6,760 nt of DNA from Flavobacteriaceae bacterium. Lineage in GTDB: Bacteria; Bacteroidota; Bacteroidia; Flavobacteriales; Flavobacteriaceae. The notes under the pieces were generated by a model. The model was not told where the DNA came from. It did no database searches and was given only the letters and a program-made list of their open reading frames with translations. Each line of letters opens with the position of its first letter. The stretch's first letter is position 1. Both the position numbers and the translations under genes were made by a program. The stretch covers positions 1 to 6,760 of the forward strand of contig DAOVTC010000058.1 in assembly GCA_030633285.1 (NCBI GenBank), read 5' to 3'. Positions 1-5,225 of this stretch are shown here, one piece after another.

Positions 1-265
1 TTACTGAATCTTTAAAAGTTCTGTAGGCTGAATAAAAAGTAAACAATTTTGTATTTGATGCCGGTGTAAAATACTTATTACCGTTAAAATTAATTAATTC
101 TTTATTTGTTTTTGGATTGTAAACTACCAAGCCTCTAAAATAATTATTGATTTCTGACTGATTTGCTAATTCATGTTCTATTTTTTTTGTTGTAGAACAT
201 GAACTATTGATAGCTAAAATTAATAACAGTATTTTAAAAGGTACATTAATCTTCAAAATATTCAT
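1..265 (-). CDS. dacB: D-alanyl-D-alanine carboxypeptidase, PBP4 / peptidase S13 type (5' part only)
   Basis: This gene runs off the left edge of the window, so only its first 88 codons are present. Residues 1-23 form an export signal: a lysine-containing start, then a hydrophobic stretch of about residues 12-19 (ILLLILAI), ending in SSC at Cys23. That suggests a lipoprotein, although Asn at the -3 position is atypical for a lipobox. After this come G45-LVVYNP and then PASNTKLFT at residues 68-76. Ser70-Asn-Thr-Lys73 fits the SxxK active site of the PBP4 (S13) penicillin-binding family, which trims peptidoglycan stem peptides in the periplasm as DD-carboxypeptidase/endopeptidase. The SxN and KTG motifs would lie outside the window. 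The ATG at 263-265 is the only ATG ahead of the signal peptide, and an in-frame stop lies just upstream at 278-280. The start sits inside the helicase's 3' end (20-bp overlap), suggesting co-transcription and perhaps translational coupling. The family call is fairly firm; the lipoprotein status is inferred. Confidence 0.8.
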   Translation of the reverse strand, partial: MNILKINVPFKILLLILAINSSCSTTKKIEHELANQSEINNYFRGLVVYNPKTNKELINFNGNKYFTPASNTKLFTFYSAYRTFKDSV

Positions 266-1673
266 CTTTAAATCCAATTAAATATAATTTCTTTTGAGCA
301 CGTGTTACGGCAGTATACAACCAACGAATATATGAAATATCTTGACCATTAGGCAAATAAGGTTGTTCAACAAAAACATTTTCCCATTGTCCACCTTGTG
401 ATTTATGACAAGTCATAGCGTAAGCAAATTTCACTTGTAAGGCATTAAAATATATATTGTTTTTGATTGCTAACATCATTTTGTATTTTGATCTCTCATT
501 TGCATAATCTTTAGCTATTTCTTGATACAACTTATTAGAATCATCATACGATAATGATGGAGATTCACTATGCAAAGTATCTAATAAAATAACCGTTTCA
601 AATGGTGCTTGATTGGGATAATCTATCATTCTTAGCTTAACTTCAGCAAAATGAAAGTCATATAAATCCTTAAAATTATAAATCTCCAAGATTTCACAAA
701 TATCTCCATTGGCTATAAATCCAACATCATTTGAATCTTTTAACCAAAAATAATTATTTTTTACAATCATTACAAAATCACCGGTTGCAATTTCATTTTC
801 TTGTCCAAGAACCTTAGATCTAATTTGCTGATTGTATTGGTTAGCTCTTTTATTTGACCTAACAATAATTGCTGTATCTTCTACTCTATTATTACCAATA
901 GTATCATTAATAGCATCTTCAATTTCATATCCATCTGTTAAACGGATAATATCAGGGTAATTTAAATCAAATTTAAAATCATCAAAATAATCATCTCGTA
1001 ATTTAACTCTTAATTCAGTTGCATTAACTAAAATTCCTGAATCTTTATGTTGACGCATTACTTCATTCAATTCAATTTCATTTACATCTTTGTTGTATTG
1101 AGAAGATAAAGTATGCCTATCTAAAGCCGGACTTAATTCTAACTTTACAGGAGGCAATTGGGCAGTATCACCAATTAATATTAACTTACAATTATTACCC
1201 GAATAAATATAAAAAAGTAAATCATCTAATAAAGAGCCATTTTCAAAAAGTTTTGCATCTGAAACTCTATCAGGAATCATTGAAGCCTCATCAACAATAA
1301 AAATAGTATTTGTATGCTTATTTTTTTGAAGAATAAATTTTACACCACCATTTTTTTCTTTTTTAGGATGATAAATTTTTTTATGAATAGTGAATGCTGC
1401 TCTATTTGAATATTTGCCAATAACTTTAGCTGCACGACCAGTAGGAGCCAATAATACAGCTTTAAGACCAACATGCCATAAATTACTAATTAATGTACTT
1501 ATAATCGTGGTTTTACCTGTTCCTGCATATCCTTTCAATAAAAAAAGACTTTGCTTATTTTTATCTAAAACAAAATGAGATAATTGAACCAACAACTTAT
1601 CTTGCATTAATGTAGGCGCATAAGGAAATCGTTTTATAAATTCATCGTATAGTTTAGAAGTTTCCTTAATCAT
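246..1673 (-). CDS. Superfamily 1B DNA helicase, Dda/RecD-like
   Basis: ATP-dependent 5'-3' DNA helicase of the RecD/Dda class, 475 aa, acting on DNA in the cytoplasm. The whole motif series is intact: Walker A GYAGTGKT at 48-55 (Lys54), motif Ia APTGRAAK at 76-83, Walker B VDEAS at 127-131 (Asp128, Glu129), motif III GDTAQLPP at 168-175, motif IV region ELNEVMRQ at 201-208 (Arg207, Gln208), motif V TCHKSQGGQW at 421-430, and motif VI YTAVTRAQ at 453-460 (arginine finger Arg458). There is no RecD2-type N-terminal extension and no nuclease domain, and no recB or recC lies nearby, so it is probably a stand-alone repair or replication-restart helicase rather than a RecBCD subunit. The start at 1671-1673 places Walker A about 50 residues in, as expected for short members. 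The gene diverges from the membrane-protein gene and is followed by dacB in overlap. Many genomes label such proteins simply AAA family ATPase. The helicase class is secure; the exact physiological role is not known. Confidence 0.93.
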   Translation of the reverse strand: MIKETSKLYDEFIKRFPYAPTLMQDKLLVQLSHFVLDKNKQSLFLLKGYAGTGKTTIISTLISNLWHVGLKAVLLAPTGRAAKVIGKYSNRAAFTIHKKIYHPKKEKNGGVKFILQKNKHTNTIFIVDEASMIPDRVSDAKLFENGSLLDDLLFYIYSGNNCKLILIGDTAQLPPVKLELSPALDRHTLSSQYNKDVNEIELNEVMRQHKDSGILVNATELRVKLRDDYFDDFKFDLNYPDIIRLTDGYEIEDAINDTIGNNRVEDTAIIVRSNKRANQYNQQIRSKVLGQENEIATGDFVMIVKNNYFWLKDSNDVGFIANGDICEILEIYNFKDLYDFHFAEVKLRMIDYPNQAPFETVILLDTLHSESPSLSYDDSNKLYQEIAKDYANERSKYKMMLAIKNNIYFNALQVKFAYAMTCHKSQGGQWENVFVEQPYLPNGQDISYIRWLYTAVTRAQKKLYLIGFKDEYFED

Positions 1674-1699
1674 TTAATTTTATTAATTAAATTACTTCA

Positions 1700-1707
1700 C
1701 AAACTTA
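1700..1707 (-). promoter_or_regulatory. Candidate -7 box for the helicase operon
   Basis: On the minus strand this reads TAAGTTTG, an exact fit to the Bacteroidota -7 consensus TAnnTTTG. Transcription would begin near 1693, leaving a leader of about 20 nt before the helicase ATG at 1673. No clear TTTG -33 box is found at the right distance; that position (about 1725-1730) is occupied by the palindrome at 1724-1737. The call is therefore weaker than for the rightward promoter. Confidence 0.4.
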
Positions 1708-1723
1708 AGCAGAATTTTTTATG

Positions 1724-1737
1724 CTTTTATATAAAAG
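1724..1737. repeat. Perfect 14-bp palindrome CTTTTATATAAAAG
   Basis: A gapless perfect palindrome: CTTTTAT is followed directly by its reverse complement ATAAAAG. It lies where the -33 element of the helicase promoter would be expected, and its last four bases (AAAG, 1734-1737) are also the first bases of the next inverted repeat. It may be a binding site for a dimeric regulator, but AT-rich palindromes arise by chance fairly often in DNA of this composition. Confidence 0.5.
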
Positions 1738-1760
1738 TTGTTAGCAATTTTAACAACTTT
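1734..1760. repeat. Perfect 10-bp inverted repeat with 7-bp spacer (candidate operator or cruciform)
   Basis: The arms are AAAGTTGTTA at 1734-1743 and TAACAACTTT at 1751-1760, perfect reverse complements separated by GCAATTT. The element lies between divergent genes and upstream of both predicted promoters, so a terminator role is unlikely: no gene ends into it. A binding site for a dimeric regulator controlling one or both directions is the simplest reading. The symmetry is seen directly; the function is inferred. Confidence 0.6.
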
Positions 1761-1858
1761 ATTACGGATTGAGTACAAACAAAACTTTAAAATTTTCATT
1801 TATTATGATTTGTTTTTAAAATTTTTTAAAAAAAAATTACATATTCTAAAAAAATACT

Positions 1859-1887
1859 TTTGTGATTGATTTTTTTTTGTAGATTTG
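1859..1887 (+). promoter_or_regulatory. Bacteroidota-type promoter for the membrane protein-DUF3822-rsmD operon
   Basis: TTTG at 1859-1862 (-33) and TAGATTTG at 1880-1887 (-7) are separated by 17 bp. They match the primary sigma factor pattern TTTG / TAnnTTTG of Bacteroidota. Transcription would start around 1892-1895, giving a leader of about 27 nt before the ATG at 1921. The leader is A-rich and lacks a Shine-Dalgarno motif, which is normal for the phylum. Confidence 0.7.
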
Positions 1888-1920
1888 CGAGTAACGTTTT
1901 AAAAAATTAAATTTAGTAAA

Positions 1921-2652
1921 ATGATTAATATCTTAATAATATTTGCAGCTATATTAGCCGTTGCCGGATTGGCTTACTTAATCGTTAATATAATACCTAA
2001 AAAATTTAAACCTATTTTATCAGTTTTATTATGGGTTGTAATTATATTCTTAGGTTATCAGATTTACCAAAGTATAATGAAACCTATTCATTTCAATAAA
2101 GAGAAAAAAGTACGTTATACCAAAGTAATTGAAAATTTAAAAATAATTCGTGATGCTGAATTGGCATATGGCCAAGTAAACAGAAAATTTACCGCAAACG
2201 CTCAAGAATTAATCCACTTTATTGATACAGATAGTTTTGCCGTAACTGAGGTTAAAAATATTGTTATAACTGAAAAAAGAGGGTTAATTACAGTTGATGT
2301 TGAAAAAAGAATTGTTGATACTGTAGGTTTTGAACCTGTACTAAAATCATTTGAAGATAGAGATTATAAAAATATGATGAACGTTCCTGGAACAGATGCA
2401 AAATTTGAATTAAAAACTAGTGTTATTGAAAAAGTACAAGGTGTTAAAACTTCAGCATTTGAAGCTAAAGTGAATAAAGAAATAGTTTTGATAGGAATGG
2501 ATAAAGATTTAATTAGTCAGGAAAAAGAAACACTTGGTGGTGTTAATATTCCTGGCGAATATATTACTGTAGGATCTCTTACAGAAGTTAATTCAAATGG
2601 TAATTGGCCTCCATTTTATGATGGCAGAAAAGAAGATTCAAATAACGAATAA
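1921..2652 (+). CDS. Conserved two-helix membrane protein of unknown function
   Basis: I do not recognise a named family for this 243-aa protein. Two hydrophobic helices open it (about residues 3-25 and 31-52) with basic residues PKKFK between them, giving a hairpin anchor. The remaining roughly 190 residues are hydrophilic and lack cysteines or an obvious catalytic motif. The stretch at about 71-101, including IRDAELAYGQ then FTANAQELIHFI, resembles the post-helix segment of type II/IV pseudopilins (alpha helix, then 'AY..vN.kft....eLi.fi'). There is no prepilin peptidase site and two helices instead of one, so the resemblance is weak. A proline- and glycine-bearing tail (about 209-234) closes the protein. 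It is the first gene of the operon, directly behind a good promoter, and its 3' end overlaps the DUF3822 start by 32 bp, which implies linked expression. The reading frame is secure; the function is unknown. Confidence 0.88.
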   Translation: MINILIIFAAILAVAGLAYLIVNIIPKKFKPILSVLLWVVIIFLGYQIYQSIMKPIHFNKEKKVRYTKVIENLKIIRDAELAYGQVNRKFTANAQELIHFIDTDSFAVTEVKNIVITEKRGLITVDVEKRIVDTVGFEPVLKSFEDRDYKNMMNVPGTDAKFELKTSVIEKVQGVKTSAFEAKVNKEIVLIGMDKDLISQEKETLGGVNIPGEYITVGSLTEVNSNGNWPPFYDGRKEDSNNE

Positions 2653-3472
2653 TTCAATAGATTTTAATAATCTTAATGATAGTCATTTATCCATCCAACT
2701 CAGTTTGGATGGATTTTCTTTTTGTATTATCAATAAAGATTTAAATCAAGTCACTGCTATTAATAGTTTTTCTTTTCCTGATAATTCCCCTACTCCAGAA
2801 AAACACTTAAAAAATATAATACAACTATTTAAAACGGAAGAACTTTTACAAAAAAAGTACCACTCTGTAAATGTTACTCATATTAATGATTTATCTACTT
2901 TCGTTCCGAAGCCTCTTTTTGATTCTGAAAAATTAAAAAATTATTTAAAATACAACTCTAAAATATACAAAAATGATTATATAGTTTACGATCCCATTGA
3001 TAATCACGACATTGTAAATGTTTATATACCTTTTGTCAATATAAATAATTTTATTTTAGAAAAATTTGGAAGCTTTGAATACAAACACTCTTCAACTATT
3101 TTAGTAGAAAATTTATTAAATACCTATAAGTACAGTGAACATCCCCACTTGTTTGCTAATATTTATAAAAATCATTTTGAAATTGTAATAATAGCGAATA
3201 ACAAATTATCATTTTACAATTCTTTTAAATACAAAACCAAAGAAGACTTTATTTATTATATACTTTTTACAGCTGAACAATTACAATTGAATCCTGAAAA
3301 TTTTAAATTGGTACTATCTGGAAAAATTAATAAAAAAAATGATCTTTATCAAATTGCTTACAAATATATTAGAAATGTAAGTTTGCTTGAAAATAGATCA
3401 AGATTTACCTTTAGTTCAGATTTTTCAGAAGAAATTAAACGCAATTTTTCAACTCTTCTAAATCAGTATTAA
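2621..3472 (+). CDS. DUF3822 family protein
   Basis: A 283-aa cytoplasmic-looking protein with no signal peptide or membrane helix, assigned to the Bacteroidota family DUF3822. The assignment rests on the N-terminal pattern LSIQLSLDGFSFCI, the overall length, and its place directly before rsmD, an arrangement I recall from other Flavobacteriia. From memory, a Bacteroides member has a solved structure described as an actin-like ATPase fold; no classical nucleotide-binding motif is obvious here. I chose the ATG at 2621 (protein begins MAEKKIQ) because the residues encoded upstream (from an ATG at 2597) are merely the out-of-frame 3' end of the preceding gene; an adjacent ATG at 2618 is equally possible. 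The gene overlaps the membrane-protein gene by 32 bp and its TAA shares a base with the rsmD ATG (TAATG). Gene and family are fairly sure; the role is unknown. Confidence 0.85.
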   Translation: MAEKKIQITNNSIDFNNLNDSHLSIQLSLDGFSFCIINKDLNQVTAINSFSFPDNSPTPEKHLKNIIQLFKTEELLQKKYHSVNVTHINDLSTFVPKPLFDSEKLKNYLKYNSKIYKNDYIVYDPIDNHDIVNVYIPFVNINNFILEKFGSFEYKHSSTILVENLLNTYKYSEHPHLFANIYKNHFEIVIIANNKLSFYNSFKYKTKEDFIYYILFTAEQLQLNPENFKLVLSGKINKKNDLYQIAYKYIRNVSLLENRSRFTFSSDFSEEIKRNFSTLLNQY

Positions 3473-4017
3473 TGAGAATTATATCTGGTAAACATAAAAG
3501 CAGACGTATTTCAGCTCCTAAAAATTTACCTGTTAGGCCTACAACCGATATGGCTAAAGAAGCTTTATTCAATATATTGAATAATCAATATTATTTTGAC
3601 CAAATTTCAGTTTTAGATTTATTTGCTGGAATAGGTAGCATTAGTTTTGAATTTGCCTCGCGCGGAACTAAACAAATAATTAGCGTTGATCAAAATTTTG
3701 GTTGTATTCAGTTTATTGATAAAATAACTCATGAATTACAATTAGATTTACAAACTATAAAATCAGACGTTTATAACTTTTTAGAAAAAACAAATCAAAA
3801 ATTTGATGTTATTTTTGCTGACCCTCCTTATAACTTTACAAATGAAAGGTTTCAAAATATAATCAATCTAGTATTTGAATATGAGATACTTAACAAAGAT
3901 GGAGTGTTAATTATTGAACATTCAAACCAAACAGACTTATCCCAGAATTCTACTTTTATAAAAGCAAAAAAATATGGAGGTAATATGTTTAGTTTTTTTG
4001 AAAATCAAAAGAATTAG
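3472..4017 (+). CDS. rsmD: 16S rRNA (guanine(966)-N(2))-methyltransferase RsmD
   Basis: An S-adenosylmethionine-dependent methyltransferase that modifies G966 (E. coli numbering) of 16S rRNA in the small ribosomal subunit. The 181-aa protein is close to the usual 180-200. It opens with the family's RIISGKHKSRRI (residues 2-13) followed by the diagnostic RPTTD at 22-26. SAM-binding motif I is VLDLFAGIGS at 47-56, an acidic residue (Asp73) ends the following strand in SVD, and the catalytic motif DPPY is at 117-120. The C-terminal strand LIIEHS (136-141) completes the Rossmann-like fold. The start is fixed by these conserved opening residues and by the TAATG junction with the DUF3822 gene, which points to translational coupling. 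It is the last gene of its operon and ends 8 bp from the stop of the convergent response-regulator gene. Confidence 0.95.
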   Translation: MRIISGKHKSRRISAPKNLPVRPTTDMAKEALFNILNNQYYFDQISVLDLFAGIGSISFEFASRGTKQIISVDQNFGCIQFIDKITHELQLDLQTIKSDVYNFLEKTNQKFDVIFADPPYNFTNERFQNIINLVFEYEILNKDGVLIIEHSNQTDLSQNSTFIKAKKYGGNMFSFFENQKN

Positions 4018-4025
4018 ATTAATAA

Positions 4026-4784
4026 TTAGTCAAGCCAATTTTTAAAACCTTTTACTTTTTCACGGCTTACAATAATATCTAATTCTGAAAAATGATTTAA
4101 TTTTATTTGCAATCTACTATTGGTATAAGAAATAATATCCTTGATAGCTTCTATATTAATTATAAACTTACGGTTTACTCTAAAAAAATTAGCTGGATCT
4201 AGCTGTTCTTCAAGTTGTTCTAAAGTATTATCAATTAAATAATTTCTTTTCTCATCAGTATTTATATAAGTTGCTTTGTTTTCACTATAAAAGCAATCTA
4301 TTTCACTAGTGTTGATTATTTTTAAATGCTGACCAATTTTTACCGTAAATCTATCTTTGAAATTCCTGTCTAATGGGTTTATTAGTAGTTTTTTTATTTG
4401 TTCTAAATCTACTTGAAGATTATGTGGTTTTGGTTGATTGGCTTTAAATTTGTTAATAGCGTTTTTCAATTCATCATCATCAATTGGTTTTAACAAATAA
4501 TCAATACTATTTAATTTAAATGCTTTTAGAGCATATTCATCATATGCTGTTGTAAAAATAATTGCACTCATCACTTCTACTTGCTCAAATATTTCAAATG
4601 AAAGTCCGTCAGACAATTGAATGTCCAATAAAATTAAATCTGGATGCTGCTTATTGTTTTGAAACCATTTAATGGATTCAGCAACTGAATGTAACATAGC
4701 TTGTGCATCAATATTAATTTCTTTCAGCATTCTTCCCAACCTTCTTGCTGATGGCTTTTCGTCTTCAATAATTATAATATTCAT
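4026..4784 (-). CDS. LytTR-family response regulator
   Basis: A two-component response regulator of 252 aa that binds DNA when phosphorylated. The receiver domain spans about residues 1-115: acidic pocket Glu7-Asp8-Glu9, phosphoacceptor Asp54 in LILLDIQLSDG, the switch Thr in FTTAYDEYA (Thr78/Thr79, with Tyr84 behind), and the conserved Lys99-Pro100 in DYLLKPID. A linker of about 30 residues leads to a LytTR DNA-binding domain at roughly 145-250, recognised by FTVKIGQHLKII, the YSENKATYI segment, and FFRVNRKFIINI at 200-211. This layout matches AgrA/LytR-like regulators that pair with LytS-type kinases. Its partner is almost certainly the kinase two genes upstream on the same strand. A 116-bp gap made largely of short phased repeats separates it from the 2TM gene; I saw no exact -7 box there, so co-transcription with the kinase is likely. 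Target genes cannot be read from this window. Confidence 0.94.
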   Translation of the reverse strand: MNIIIIEDEKPSARRLGRMLKEINIDAQAMLHSVAESIKWFQNNKQHPDLILLDIQLSDGLSFEIFEQVEVMSAIIFTTAYDEYALKAFKLNSIDYLLKPIDDDELKNAINKFKANQPKPHNLQVDLEQIKKLLINPLDRNFKDRFTVKIGQHLKIINTSEIDCFYSENKATYINTDEKRNYLIDNTLEQLEEQLDPANFFRVNRKFIINIEAIKDIISYTNSRLQIKLNHFSELDIIVSREKVKGFKNWLD

Positions 4785-4785
4785 T

Positions 4786-4833
4786 TGGTCATTTAGTTAT
4801 TTGATTACTTACTTGTTTACAAACTTGATTATT
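4786..4833 (-). repeat. Degenerate 8-bp phased repeats upstream of the response regulator
   Basis: Read on the minus strand, six consecutive octamers abut the regulator start: AATAATCA, AGTTTGTA, AACAAGTA, AGTAATCA, AATAACTA, AATGACCA. A seventh (AATGAATA, 4778-4785) overlaps the ATG. All begin with A and end in A, mostly as AnTnAnCA or AnnAAnTA, so a period of 8 is visible although no two copies are identical. It may be a decayed short tandem repeat; the role is unknown. Confidence 0.5.
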
Positions 4834-4871
4834 CAGTTAAAATTCTAAATTAGTGCCTGAAAATATCATTT

Positions 4872-4892
4872 GGCTTTTAGCTTTTGCCTTTA
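4872..4892 (+). repeat. Three degenerate 7-bp repeats GGCTTTT / AGCTTTT / GCCTTTA
   Basis: Three adjacent heptamers close to a consensus RGCTTTT lie just past the end of the free 2TM gene. The period (7) and motif differ from the octamers closer to the regulator start. No stem capable of acting as a strong terminator forms here: the flanking GGC and GCC pair over only 3 bp. Confidence 0.45.
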
Positions 4893-4900
4893 ACCTCCTA

Positions 4901-5221
4901 TTACTCAATCTTATCCTTATTCATATACTCTTTAATTTTCCTTTCTTCCCAGTCTTTTGAAAAAATAATATTTTTACCATAAACTCGAACCCAATGCGCT
5001 GCTAATCCAATTCCCCAAAAAAACCAAATTGAAAATGTACCAAAATGAAATTCATCTAAATCAAAGGATTCTCCTTTAAACAAATTGCCTATTGTATTAC
5101 CAAAAGTAAGAAATGTATTTATTACCAAATACCAAAACAAATGCCAATAAAATCCTTGAATTTCCTTTACTCTTTTCTTTGCTCTTAAATAGAGTTTCTC
5201 TTCATTATAATCATTTTCCAT
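4901..5221 (-). CDS. 2TM domain-containing small membrane protein
   Basis: A 106-aa protein built of one 2TM domain. A charged helix with YLRAKKRVKEIQGFY (residues 11-25) is followed by a first membrane helix at about 24-42, a polar loop rich in Asp and Phe (50-59), a second membrane helix at about 60-79, and a conserved C-terminal DWEERKI (90-96) ending in EYMNKDK. The same opening and closing motifs occur in the C-terminal 90 residues of the kinase encoded immediately upstream, so the two modules are paralogues, probably from a local duplication. The domain is common in Bacteroidota beside LytS/LytTR genes; its biochemical role is not established. I infer an accessory or scaffold function at the inner membrane for the neighbouring kinase. 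The start at 5219-5221 lies 4 bp after the kinase stop, so the two are in one transcript. Confidence 0.9.
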   Translation of the reverse strand: MENDYNEEKLYLRAKKRVKEIQGFYWHLFWYLVINTFLTFGNTIGNLFKGESFDLDEFHFGTFSIWFFWGIGLAAHWVRVYGKNIIFSKDWEERKIKEYMNKDKIE

Positions 5222-5225
5222 AATA

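Larger units (their letters stand above)
1674..1920. other. Divergent intergenic region between helicase and membrane-protein genes
   Basis: These 247 bases separate the two divergent start codons. I see no credible reading frame. The stretch is extremely AT-rich with long A and T runs, for example around 1822-1837 and 1870-1878. It holds a good Bacteroidota-type promoter for the rightward operon, a candidate -7 box for the helicase, and two inverted repeats at 1724-1760, each listed separately. Nothing recognisable is seen between about 1761 and 1855. Confidence 0.8.

Noticed and set aside
1390..1578. Plus-strand open frame of 62 codons
   Set aside because: It is antisense to the helicase Walker A/motif Ia region, has no family resemblance, and its openness is explained by the conserved gene opposite.
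1734..1760. Inverted repeat as a transcription terminator
   Set aside because: Both flanking genes point away from it, the stem is AT-rich, and no gene ends into it.
2597..2620. Upstream start for the DUF3822 gene at 2597
   Set aside because: The extra residues come from the other frame of the preceding gene's 3' end and precede a more natural start (MAEKKIQ) at 2621.
3996..4010. TTTTGA-AAA-TCAAAA inverted repeat near the rsmD 3' end as a terminator
   Set aside because: The stem is 6 bp and nearly all A/T, lies inside the rsmD coding region, and is followed by no T tract on either strand (GAATTAG on plus, an A run on minus).
4785..4900. Separate promoter for the response regulator
   Set aside because: No exact TAnnTTTG box is present on the minus strand; the nearest candidate (CAAACTTG on plus, 4820-4827) lacks the TA end.
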